64,000 nucleotides of DNA, taken from NCBI GenBank assembly GCA_037200385.1, contig JBBCGL010000001.1, forward strand, positions 372,001 through 436,000, written 5' to 3'. Source of the DNA: Rhizomicrobium sp. (GTDB lineage Bacteria > Pseudomonadota > Alphaproteobacteria > Micropepsales > Micropepsaceae). The notes below the pieces were generated by a model. It searched no databases. It worked only from the letters and a program-made list of their open reading frames with translations, and had not been told where the DNA came from. Positions 57,801 to 64,000 of the stretch are shown here, piece by piece (the stretch's first letter is position 1; each line of letters begins with the position of its first letter). Made by a program: the position numbers and the translations under genes.

Positions 57801-58296
57801 GGACCGCCGCCGCTCGGGCTTCAAGGCGGTGCTCGCCGGCACCATGATCCGCAAATTCGAGCGCCGCAGCCGCAACAACGAAAGCTATGCCTTCGTCTCC
57901 TTCTCCGATCCCACCGGGATGTTCGAGGTGATGCTGTTCCCCGAAGTGCTCGCCGCGTCGCGGCCGCTGCTGGAGGCCGGCAAGTCGGTCCTCGTCACCT
58001 GCAGCGCGGAATGGGACGGCGACGAGCTCAAGCTCCGCGCCGCCGCCATCGCCGATCTCGACGCCGCCGCGGCCAATGCGGGGGAGGGGCTCAAGGTCTA
58101 TCTCCAGGACGGCTCGTCGCTCGGCGCCATCGCCGCCCAGCTCAAGCAGCCCGGCAAGGGCATCGTGACCTTCGTGGTCCCGGGCGGCCCCGGCGAAGAG
58201 GTCGAGATCAAGCTCCCCAAGGGCCTGGCGGTCTCGGTCGCGCTGAAGAACGCGATCAAATCGCTGCCCGGCGTGGCGCAGGTGGAGTCGGTCTAG
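54865..58296 (+). CDS. dnaE: DNA polymerase III subunit alpha
   Basis: 1143-residue replicative polymerase. The N-terminal PHP domain opens FVHLRVKSAYSLLEGAVRPG and includes TDVNNLFGTYDL. The palm holds PDFDIDF at 404-410, whose Asp405 and Asp407 bind catalytic metals. Thumb and fingers follow, with YRPGPMDSIPKYIAVKNG, MTYQEDVMNIARELGGYT and FNKGHAAAYAQVAFQTAYLK. The OB domain and C-terminal tail, ending LPGVAQVESV, are present. ATG at 54865 begins the conserved PHP strand; an in-frame start at 54712 adds 51 atypical residues. Confidence 0.97.
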   Translation: MERKPAAFVHLRVKSAYSLLEGAVRPGALAAQARANAMPAVAVTDVNNLFGTYDLSDTLAKAGVQPIVGCLVSVELEAGTPANAMGSRKKPPALALLVQNAAGYENLSKLLSAAFLGAEPGDWPHVTAVQLAAHGEGLICLTGGPGGPVNKLILEGQLAAADALVGRLGDLFGDRLYIELQRHGLAEERAAEDKLIDIAYARKLPLVATNDVHFLTEDMYEAHDALLCIADGAFVSQEDRRRLTREHRFKSAAEMQAQFADLPEAIENTLEIARRCAFRPKKRDPILPKFVPESGRTPEEEVREQAAAGLKAKLAKHGLHADEKVYLDRLDFELGVITGMNFAGYFLIVSDFMKWTRGQGIPVGVRGSGATSLVAWALDITNLDPIRFGLLFERFLNPERISMPDFDIDFCQERRDEVVRYVREKYGRDRVAHIMALGSLQARAAVRDTGRVLQMPLGLVDRIAKLVPNPPGKPVSMEDAFASEPRLQQIAESEPIAQRLFNIVEKIEGLYRHASTHPAGVVIGDRPLDEIVPLYRDPRSEMPVTQFDYEDAEKAGLVKFDFLGLKTLTVIAKAEELLKKRGISLDTQNIAFEDPKSYEMLSRGDSVGVFQLEGAGMRDLLRKMKPDRIHDLIALVALYRPGPMDSIPKYIAVKNGKEKPEYLHPSLEPILKETFGVMTYQEDVMNIARELGGYTLGGADLLRRAMGKKIASEMAVHEERFIEGAVKNGVPKGVAAQIFEQAAKFAGYGFNKGHAAAYAQVAFQTAYLKANYPVEFLAASMTLDIGNTDRLNVFRQEAQRLGVKVLPPDVNRSEAVFTCDAEKSLIFYALAAVKGVGRQAMDHVVAERQQNGPFRSLADFARRIDPRLVNKRAFESLARAGAFDGLNRNRRQVVEAADVLLNNAQRRAAERESGQVSLFGDASEAQEDIRLPAVSDWPAHERLGEEFSAMGFYLSGHPLDAYAAPLKRLGATTFAALAEDRRRSGFKAVLAGTMIRKFERRSRNNESYAFVSFSDPTGMFEVMLFPEVLAASRPLLEAGKSVLVTCSAEWDGDELKLRAAAIADLDAAAANAGEGLKVYLQDGSSLGAIAAQLKQPGKGIVTFVVPGGPGEEVEIKLPKGLAVSVALKNAIKSLPGVAQVESV

Positions 58297-58354
58297 GCGT
58301 CGCTCCGCGGCCCTGTCACGGCCCGTAATGCGGGCCTCGACGATCGGGTGCCCG

Positions 58355-58531
58355 CTAGGGTCCGGACTCAATTGCCCTGGGTCATTCAAAGGCTTGTCAT
58401 GGCCCGCCGGAGAGCGGGCCATCCCGTTGGTGCGCTCGTGCTTTCGACGATTGTGGCGGCGTCACCTGGAAGGCCCGCTTTTGCGGGCCATGACAGTGAC
58501 ACTGCGAATCCCAATTGAGTCGGGACCCTAG
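58355..58531. mobile_element. MITE-like element with 20-bp terminal inverted repeats
   Basis: CTAGGGTCCGGACTCAATTG at 58355-58374 matches the reverse complement of 58512-58531 at 19 of 20 bases. The 177-base element encloses a family A palindrome. Both ends show CTAG, compatible with a TA or CTAG target. The right end contains the stop codon of the DUF5916 gene (58528-58530). No transposase frame is present. Confidence 0.6.
58395..58495. repeat. Palindromic repeat, family A, nested in MITE-like element
   Basis: TGTCATGGCCCGC and GCGGGCCATGACA outer arms, GGGCCATCCCG / GGAAGGCCC-type inner arms. A loose half copy (CTGTCACGGCCCGTAATGCGGGCC) sits just outside at 58313-58336. Confidence 0.8.
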
Positions 58532-60717
58532 ATCCGGAACGTATGCCCGATCCGCACCGAGACGTCGCTCTGGTGCGAATAATAGCGCCCATAGCCGTCC
58601 ACCGTCGCATCGTCGCCCGCCGCGATCAGTAGCTCCGAGCCCGGATCGAACTCCCAGCGGTAGCGCAGCTGGAATCCCAGGTCCTGGCTGACGGTGTCGT
58701 ATTGCGCCTGCAGCCGCAGCTGCATGTCCGGCGTGAAGTTCATCGCCGCGTCCAGTGAGCCGATATGGATCGTCACATGCCCGGTGGGCAGCGTGATCGC
58801 CTCCATGACGTGCTCGCCGCTGAAGGTGAAGGTGTCGTCGGGATGAAGGACCACCGTCAGGTCGGTCTTCAGCAGATGCCCGCCATAGAAGCCGCAGCAC
58901 TGCACGTCGAACGCGCCCGAGACCCAGCGATCCGTCGCCGTCTCCAGATGGCCGTGGAAGACCTGCCAGTCGTAGTCGCCCGCCGGCACCACGACGCCAT
59001 GCGGCAGGGTGAACGGCACCTGCACCTTCTCGTAATCGTTCCAGGTCTCGACCAACCCCAGCTCGCCGCGTTGCGTATACGCCGCCGCCCAGGTGCCTTC
59101 GAGGCTGGATTGCCCGACATTGGCGAGGTCGGTGAAGTCGTCCGCCCAGACGCCGGTCTCGTACCAGCGCACGACACCGCCCTGCGGCCGGACGCGCCGC
59201 GCCAGGTTCAGCGTGTATTCGCGGATGTCCGGCCGCGCCACGAAGCCCAGCGCCGGATCGAAATCCGCCCCGACCTGCTTGAACCGCAGATCGCCGTACC
59301 AGGGCTCGTTGGGAAAATTCAGCTCCGCGCCGAACGAATCGTCGTCGCCCGCCACACTGTCGAAGCTGCGCTCGTAATAGGCGTCGGCCTGGACCTCCTT
59401 GCCGGGGATCAGGTCCGAGCTGCGATACTGGAAATCGCCGCCCGCCAGGCTGTTCTGCGACGCGCCCGTCGGATTGCCGTCGGTGAAGACCAGCCCGACC
59501 TTGGAATGGTCGAGAATCGGCAGGCTCACCCGCGCCGCCGACAGCGTCTGCCCGTCCACCGCGCCGGCGCCGCCGGTGCGCACCATCAGCGCGCCGATGT
59601 CGACGCCGCCATAATTTCCCGACAGCTTGCCGCCGGCCAGCAGGTCGACCGGCTGCGCGCCGTTGATCAGCCCGATATTGCGCGAGAAGAACGGCTTGGC
59701 GTTGTTGTCGTCGCGCAGCGGCAAGCCGCCGAACTCGAACGACGCCGCGTCCTGCAGGAAGAAGTCGCGGGTCTCCGGATAGAACAGCCCGAACCGCCCG
59801 ATATTCACCTGCCGCTGGTCCAGCGGCGTGTCGGAGAAATCGGTGTTGACGGTCAGCGTGCCGGTGAGCGACGGCGTGACCTTGTAGAACGCGTTGGCGC
59901 TGGGGCGGAACTGGAAGCCGCTATGGCCCGCCGCATCCCAGTCGCGCTGGTAGCGCAGCGCCGCATAACCCTGGACGTCGAGCCCCAGCCCGCCATCGAT
60001 CCCCGTGATCCCGGTCAGCGTGCCCGAGCGCGAGATGTCCGGCGACGGGATCGTTTCCAGGATCGACGACCAGCGGATGCGTTCGTTCTTGCGTCGCACC
60101 AGGCGGAAGAGGTCGAAGCCCCAATCGGTCCGCGCCTTGTCGTAGGAGACCGAGCGGAACGGGATCGCCACCTCGACCGACCAGCCGTTCGGCAGGATGC
60201 GCGCCTTCGCCGTCCACAGCGTGTTCCATTCATAGAGCACGTCGACGTTGTTCTGCACCAATCCCTCGCGCCGCGCGCCGAGCGGGTTGACCTCGAAGAT
60301 GTAGCCGTTGCGCCGCGTCATGTTGGGATCGAGATAGATGCGGATTAGGTCGTCCGCGTCGATCGCTCCGTCGCGCGCCTTCACATGCGCCGTGATCTTC
60401 GACGGCGCGTCGTCATAGGCCATGATCGCGAGATAGAGGTTGTTCTCGTCGTACAGCACATGCACGACGGTGCGCTCGTCGGCGGGCTGCCCCTCATGCG
60501 GCTCGAGCTGGTAGAATTCGTCCAGCGCCGGCGCCTTGCCCCACACCGGATCGGAGACGTCGCCGTCGATCACCGGCGCCTCGGATGCGGCGATGCGCGT
60601 GCCGGGCAGGCTGGGGCGATAGGTCTGGAAGTCGTGCGGCGGCGTCCCGCCTTGCGCATGAGACGCGGCGGCAGCGCACACCAGCGCGAGCATGCCTGCC
60701 GCTACGGAAAACTTCAT
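58528..60717 (-). CDS. DUF5916 outer-membrane protein with CBM9-like domain
   Basis: 729-residue exported protein (signal peptide to about residue 21, SHAQ). Residues about 40-230 resemble the carbohydrate-binding family 9 fold: APVIDGDVSDPVWGKAPALD, then LYLAIMAYD and IRIYLDPNMTRRNGYIFEVN. From about 240 a long DUF5916 region has alternating beta segments with YPETRDFFLQDAASFEFG and ends in RIGHTFRI, a beta-barrel-like C-terminal strand with terminal aromatic/hydrophobic pattern. Likely an outer-membrane barrel of unknown substrate. The stop codon lies in the inverted end of a MITE-like element. Confidence 0.85.
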   Translation of the reverse strand: MKFSVAAGMLALVCAAAASHAQGGTPPHDFQTYRPSLPGTRIAASEAPVIDGDVSDPVWGKAPALDEFYQLEPHEGQPADERTVVHVLYDENNLYLAIMAYDDAPSKITAHVKARDGAIDADDLIRIYLDPNMTRRNGYIFEVNPLGARREGLVQNNVDVLYEWNTLWTAKARILPNGWSVEVAIPFRSVSYDKARTDWGFDLFRLVRRKNERIRWSSILETIPSPDISRSGTLTGITGIDGGLGLDVQGYAALRYQRDWDAAGHSGFQFRPSANAFYKVTPSLTGTLTVNTDFSDTPLDQRQVNIGRFGLFYPETRDFFLQDAASFEFGGLPLRDDNNAKPFFSRNIGLINGAQPVDLLAGGKLSGNYGGVDIGALMVRTGGAGAVDGQTLSAARVSLPILDHSKVGLVFTDGNPTGASQNSLAGGDFQYRSSDLIPGKEVQADAYYERSFDSVAGDDDSFGAELNFPNEPWYGDLRFKQVGADFDPALGFVARPDIREYTLNLARRVRPQGGVVRWYETGVWADDFTDLANVGQSSLEGTWAAAYTQRGELGLVETWNDYEKVQVPFTLPHGVVVPAGDYDWQVFHGHLETATDRWVSGAFDVQCCGFYGGHLLKTDLTVVLHPDDTFTFSGEHVMEAITLPTGHVTIHIGSLDAAMNFTPDMQLRLQAQYDTVSQDLGFQLRYRWEFDPGSELLIAAGDDATVDGYGRYYSHQSDVSVRIGHTFRI

Positions 60718-60830
60718 CCTCGGGCGCCCCGGTCGCCAATCACGCGCGCATTTCTGCCACGCCGCCCCGGTGACCGCCGCTCACATTCGCGTTGGCTGGA
60801 TTAATAAACCGCCGCGAGAACTCTCAGGAG

Positions 60831-62021
60831 CTACATCCCGCCGAGCAGCGCGGCTTCGATCCGCTTCAGGCCTTCGCCCAGCAGGGCCGGATCCTGCGCG
60901 AAGCAGATGCGCACGAATGAATCCTGTCCGTCGCCCGAAGGGCCGAAGGCCGAGCCCGGCGCCACGCCCACCCGGCCGCGCTTGACCAGATCCTGGGCGA
61001 ACCGGAGCGAATCGGTCAGCCCATCCATGTGCAGGAAGCCGTAGAACGCGCCTTGCGGCCGTATCCAGCGGATGCGGTTCTGTCCGTCGATGAAGCGCTG
61101 CACCACGTCGCGTCCGGCGGTGCAGCGCGCCTTCATCTCCTCGCGGAAGGCATCGCCCTTGGGCGACAGCGCGGCGATGGCGCCATATTGCGCGAAGCTC
61201 GTCGGTCCGGTGTTGTTGGCGATGGTGATGACGCCGAGCTGCTTCTCCAGGCGCGCCGGATGCACCAGCCAGCCGATCCGCCAGCCCGTCATCGCCCAGG
61301 CCTTGGAGAAGGAATTGATCACGAACAGGTTGTCGTCGCCGTCGGCGATCTGAAGGAAGGACGGCGCATGCGCGGAGCCGTCGAAGGTCAGCGTGCCATA
61401 AACCTCGTCGCTGATGATCGCGATCCCGCGCTTGCGCGCGAAATCCAACACCGCCTGCTGCTCCGCGCGCGACATGATCCAGCCCGTCGGATTGCCCGGC
61501 GAGGCGATGAAGATCGCCTTGGTCCGGGCATCGCATTGCGAGAAGATCTTCTCGAGGTCCAGCGACCATTTGGGCGGCGAGGCCCGCCAGTCGTCGTCCA
61601 GCCGCGCGAAGCGCGTCTGCGCCCCCACCATCTGCGCCGCCTGGAAGATGCTGGGCCAGATCGGCGAGACCACGACGACATTGTCGCCCTTCTCCACCAG
61701 GATCTGCAGCGCGGTCACCACCGCCAGCGTCGCGGCGCCCGGCATCGAGATGCGCTCCGGCGCCACATCCACCCCTATGATGCGCTGGTGGAAGGCGCGG
61801 ATCGCATCGCGCAGCGCCGGAATGCCGCGCGACTGGGTGTAGAAGGTCTTGCCGTCGTCCAGCGCCTGCTTGGCGGCATCGCGGATGAAGGCGGGCGTGA
61901 CGAGATCGGTCTCGCCGAACCACAGCGGGATCAGGTCGGGCTCGCCCAGGCCCATCATGGCCACGAGGCCGATGCCGTTGGGTTCGAGCGCTTCGATATC
62001 GGGACGGATCGGGCTGGTCAT
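60831..62021 (-). CDS. Pyridoxal-phosphate-dependent aminotransferase, class I
   Basis: 396-residue fold-type I aminotransferase. Schiff-base Lys240 in VINSFSKAWAMTGWRIGW, ASPGNPTGW at 173-181, Asp205 and Tyr208 in ISDEVYGTLTF, and the Arg of VRICFAQ near the C-terminus. The start MTSPIRPDIEALEPNGIGLV lacks a signal. Its specificity cannot be told; aspartate- or aromatic-type is the default guess. It is monocistronic, upstream (in its own direction) of the DUF5916 gene with a 113-base gap. Confidence 0.9.
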   Translation of the reverse strand: MTSPIRPDIEALEPNGIGLVAMMGLGEPDLIPLWFGETDLVTPAFIRDAAKQALDDGKTFYTQSRGIPALRDAIRAFHQRIIGVDVAPERISMPGAATLAVVTALQILVEKGDNVVVVSPIWPSIFQAAQMVGAQTRFARLDDDWRASPPKWSLDLEKIFSQCDARTKAIFIASPGNPTGWIMSRAEQQAVLDFARKRGIAIISDEVYGTLTFDGSAHAPSFLQIADGDDNLFVINSFSKAWAMTGWRIGWLVHPARLEKQLGVITIANNTGPTSFAQYGAIAALSPKGDAFREEMKARCTAGRDVVQRFIDGQNRIRWIRPQGAFYGFLHMDGLTDSLRFAQDLVKRGRVGVAPGSAFGPSGDGQDSFVRICFAQDPALLGEGLKRIEAALLGGM

Positions 62022-62096
62022 GCCGCCGTCTTAGCGGGAATTGCGCCGCTGCGCCAAGGCGTGCGGCGCATGCCAGCCGGCCGGCCGTCGCCCGCC

Positions 62097-62504
62097 TTAG
62101 GACTGCCGCACCGCGATCCTGCGGTCGGCGCGGCGCTGCCAGCAGTTCCGCTGCACTCCGCCGGCAGCGAACACATGATCGACAGGCGCTGCTTTGTGGA
62201 CATGGAGCGGACCGTCGTCCTGCTGGCTGCGACCGGTGGGCGCGCCTTCGAAAGCCATGCGGATCGCGTCGGCGACATGCCGGGCGCCGAGGTCCCGCAT
62301 CATGCGGGCCCGGTGGATTTCGACGGTCCGGGGGCTTATGCCGAGCTTGTGCGCGATCGCCTTGTTCGAGCAGCCGTCGACGATGCCGTTCAGGACGTCG
62401 CGGCCCCGCGGAGTCAGTGCGTTGATGCGCGATTTGGCTTCGCTTATGTCCGCTGCGCTTCCGAAGTCCCCGCCAATGGGGGGCAGGCCATACGCGCTAC
62501 GCAT
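62097..62504 (-). CDS. Lone LuxR/FixJ-type HTH regulator
   Basis: 135-residue protein holding one LuxR-type HTH: LTPRGRDVLNGIVDGCSNKAI, then AHKLGISPRTVEIHRARMMRDLG. This is the FixJ output domain pattern. There is no receiver domain or other sensor. The last 45 residues are low-complexity and may be read-through of unconstrained sequence. It could bind DNA constitutively or as a partner of another regulator. Start at 62504 is the first good ATG; no clear ribosome-binding site. Confidence 0.75.
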   Translation of the reverse strand: MRSAYGLPPIGGDFGSAADISEAKSRINALTPRGRDVLNGIVDGCSNKAIAHKLGISPRTVEIHRARMMRDLGARHVADAIRMAFEGAPTGRSQQDDGPLHVHKAAPVDHVFAAGGVQRNCWQRRADRRIAVRQS

Positions 62505-62531
62505 CTGCTCGATTCCCTTTCTTGAACGTCG

Positions 62532-62558
62532 TGCACCAGCGGCGGCGCCGCTGGTGCA
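62532..62558. promoter_or_regulatory. Strong 12-bp palindrome upstream of LuxR-type gene
   Basis: TGCACCAGCGGC (62532-62543), GGC, GCCGCTGGTGCA (62547-62558): a perfect stem 28 bases before the start at 62504. It may be an operator or a 5' leader hairpin. The rest of the 519-base gap 62505-63023 shows no gene I can support on either strand. Confidence 0.45.
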
Positions 62559-63023
62559 TCTCCAGAGCCGCCGTTCCGATGCTGTTTCTCACTACATTCA
62601 CGAAGACGGTCGGACCATCCGACATTCGCGATGACAGAAGAAGTTGCCTCGTGTGTAGCGCTTCTTCTTCGATGCGATTCATCCAATGACAAACAACCAA
62701 CTCGCGGTGGTAACGTTCCGGGGTTGTATCGTGCACCGACAAATTCGATGGATCGAATGCCGTGGCAGGGGGTTCCCTGTCCAGGCGAGGTCTAGGAACC
62801 GCCAACAGGCGCAAGACCATCGGCCGTCGGCGTCGGCGGTTGCAATCACGGCATCGCGAAACATCCCAAAGCGCCGGTCGGCGCCACGCCGCACGGAAGA
62901 CGATCTGCCGCCACAAGGGCTGCAATCGTTGCACGACCCGCAGATCCCGCCGTCGCGCGAGACCTGCAACCACCGTTCGGGCCAACCGGTCCGCGCGGAT
63001 TTTCCAACAGAAAGCGAATTGCA

Positions 63024-63503
63024 ATGAAACTCTCCATTGGACTTCTCGGCGCCGTCGGTCTTGCCGCCTTGGCTGCCGTCGCTCCGGCCCAAGCCGCTCC
63101 CCATGGCGTCAATGTCGGTACTTTGACCTGTAACGTCGCCAGCGGCTGGGGCTTCGTGTTCGGCTCCTCGAAGGACCTGCACTGCACCTTCCGCCAGAAC
63201 GACCGGCGCGCCGAGCATTACACCGGCACGATCTCCAAATTCGGGGTCGATGTCGGCTATACCGAAGGCGGAGTCCTGGTCTGGGGCGTCGTGGCGCCGA
63301 GTTCCGATACCCGTCCCGGTGCGCTCGACGGCGACTATGTCGGCGCCACCGCCAGCGCCACGGTCGGCCTCGGCCTGGGTGCCAATGTGCTGGTCGGCGG
63401 TTTCGACCAGTCCTTCGCATTGCAGCCGCTCAGCGTCTCCGGCGATCGCGGCCTGAACGTGGCGGCCGGCGTCGGCTCGATCAGCCTGGCCCACACGCCG
63501 TAG
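63024..63503 (+). CDS. DUF992 family secreted protein
   Basis: 159-residue exported protein (signal peptide MKLSIGLLGAVGLAALAAVA, cut near 24). The DUF992 body is clear: VGTLTCNVASGWGFVFGSSK, DLHCTFRQND with two Cys likely bonded, GTISKFGVDVGYTEGGVLVW, and LGANVLVGGFDQSFALQPLS then SGDRGLNVAAGVGS. The family is almost confined to alphaproteobacteria and has no known function; probably periplasmic. Ends at a shared two-way terminator. Confidence 0.9.
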   Translation: MKLSIGLLGAVGLAALAAVAPAQAAPHGVNVGTLTCNVASGWGFVFGSSKDLHCTFRQNDRRAEHYTGTISKFGVDVGYTEGGVLVWGVVAPSSDTRPGALDGDYVGATASATVGLGLGANVLVGGFDQSFALQPLSVSGDRGLNVAAGVGSISLAHTP

Positions 63504-63506
63504 CGA

Positions 63507-63544
63507 AAAGACCTGCGCGGGCCTCGGCGGCCCGCGCAGCTTTT
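63507..63544. terminator. Bidirectional terminator between convergent genes
   Basis: 11-bp perfect stem CTGCGCGGGCC (63513-63523) and GGCCCGCGCAG (63529-63539), with AAAA on the left and TTTT on the right. It ends both the DUF992 gene (plus) and the histidine kinase gene (minus), whose stop codon touches its right edge. Confidence 0.9.
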
Positions 63545-64000
63545 ACCGTTCGAGCATCTCGCGGACCTTGTTGGCCAGGCTCGACATGGCGAAAGGCTTG
63601 GCGAGGATCTCCATGCCGGCATCGAGGTGGCCGTTCCCGACGACGGCGTTCTCGGCGAAGCCGGTGATGAAGAGGACCTTGAGGTCCTTGCGCAGCACCC
63701 GCGCCGCATCCGCGACCTGCCGTCCGTTCAGGCCGCCCGGAAGGCCGACATCGGTGATGAGCAGGTCGATCCGCCGCTCGGATTCGAGCACTTTCAGCGC
63801 CGCCGGCCCGTCAGCCGCTTCGACCGCTCTGTACCCGGCTTCGCCCAGGACTTCGCTCACCAGCATCCGGATCGCGCTCTCGTCGTCCACGATCAGAACG
63901 GTTTCCCCGAAGCCCGAGCCGACGACATCCGGCGCCGCGCTCTCGTCGGCCTCGTCGAGCGCGCCGGCGTGGCGCGGGAAATACAGGCACATGGTCGTGC
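63543..64000 (-). CDS. Hybrid sensor histidine kinase, C-terminal receiver part, 5' end outside the window
   Basis: The minus-strand frame is open to the window edge. It begins (T)TMCLYFPRHAG, the last strand of a HATPase_c domain (GT-x-LYFPR pattern), showing that a kinase core lies beyond base 64000. After a linker comes a full receiver domain: VLIVDDESAIRMLVSEVL (acidic pair), IDLLITDVGLPGGLNGRQVA with phospho-acceptor Asp in TDVGLP, LFITGFAE and ILAKPFAM (conserved Lys). Ends LANKVREMLER. The Met at 63992 is therefore internal. Confidence 0.88.
   Translation of the reverse strand, partial: TTMCLYFPRHAGALDEADESAAPDVVGSGFGETVLIVDDESAIRMLVSEVLGEAGYRAVEAADGPAALKVLESERRIDLLITDVGLPGGLNGRQVADAARVLRKDLKVLFITGFAENAVVGNGHLDAGMEILAKPFAMSSLANKVREMLER

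Noticed and set aside
54676-58422. A 1248-codon open frame on the minus strand
   Set aside because: It is fully antisense to dnaE, whose plus-strand protein has all polymerase motifs. The antisense protein is low-complexity (His/Arg/Gly/Ala/Asp-rich) as expected for mirrored codons in high-G+C DNA.
62679-63494. A 271-codon minus-strand frame covering the gap before DUF992 and the DUF992 gene itself
   Set aside because: The plus-strand DUF992 protein with signal peptide is clearly real, and the antisense frame shows no domain. The gap part is also open on other frames without a family pattern.

Overview
The window is a dense stretch of a high-G+C alphaproteobacterial chromosome. The main evidence is gene order: nuoA-N followed by birA, coaX, an RNase J gene, a methylmalonyl-CoA epimerase and a DUF1467 gene, and then proS, lolC, lolD and dnaE. 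The order tig, clpP, clpX, lon, HU points the same way, as does a secreted DUF992 protein. It recalls soil lineages such as Rhizomicrobium/Micropepsaceae, but that placement is from memory of gene content, not from a search.

Layout. 1-8.2 kb holds catabolic and accessory enzymes: an N-acyl-D-amino-acid deacylase cut by the window edge, an aminotransferase, a thiolase-like protein, a beta-lactamase-fold hydrolase, a histidine phosphatase and an amidase. Most are separated by large palindromic repeats. 8.4-11.6 kb has a possible leader-peptide attenuator, two GNAT acetyltransferases around the NAD(P)HX repair enzyme, and a 46-codon peptide gene. 11.7-19.4 kb is the protein-quality-control block: tRNA-Leu, tig, clpP, clpX, a methyltransferase, lon and HU. 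19.6-24.7 kb carries prs, a small HTH regulator divergent from a VOC gene, tRNA-Val, an amidohydrolase, two tandem EF-hand lipoproteins and tRNA-Asp. 25.0-40.1 kb is the complete 14-gene complex I operon, with a four-helix-bundle cassette between nuoC and nuoD and a palindromic repeat between nuoF and nuoG. 40.1-44.2 kb is the birA-coaX-rnj-mce-DUF1467 tail. 44.3-47.6 kb is an inserted pair: a purine-type NCS2 permease behind a structured leader, and a secreted protein with an NlpC/P60-like motif order. 47.9-58.3 kb is proS-lolC-lolD-dnaE, interrupted by a toxin-antitoxin pair with a frameshifted toxin, a LysR regulator, an orphan HicB and a frameshifted methyltransferase. 58.5-64 kb has an outer-membrane DUF5916 protein, an aminotransferase, a lone LuxR-type HTH protein, a DUF992 protein and the receiver end of a hybrid histidine kinase.

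How the genes work together. Trigger factor, ClpXP and Lon form a folding and degradation block. NuoA-N form the proton-pumping NADH:quinone oxidoreductase. BirA, CoaX and the epimerase serve biotin, CoA and propionyl-CoA metabolism. LolCD exports lipoproteins, and DnaE is the replicative polymerase.

The most interesting non-gene signals are: the four-helix-bundle cassette flanked by inverted arrays of five 7-bp repeats inside the nuo operon; the structured RNA leader with terminator before the purine permease; the leader-peptide/terminator arrangement before a GNAT gene; two families of long palindromic intergenic repeats; and a MITE-like element whose 20-bp inverted ends overlap a stop codon. 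Two frameshifts 4.4 kb apart both look like single-base losses in short homopolymers, so sequencing error must be excluded before calling them decay.
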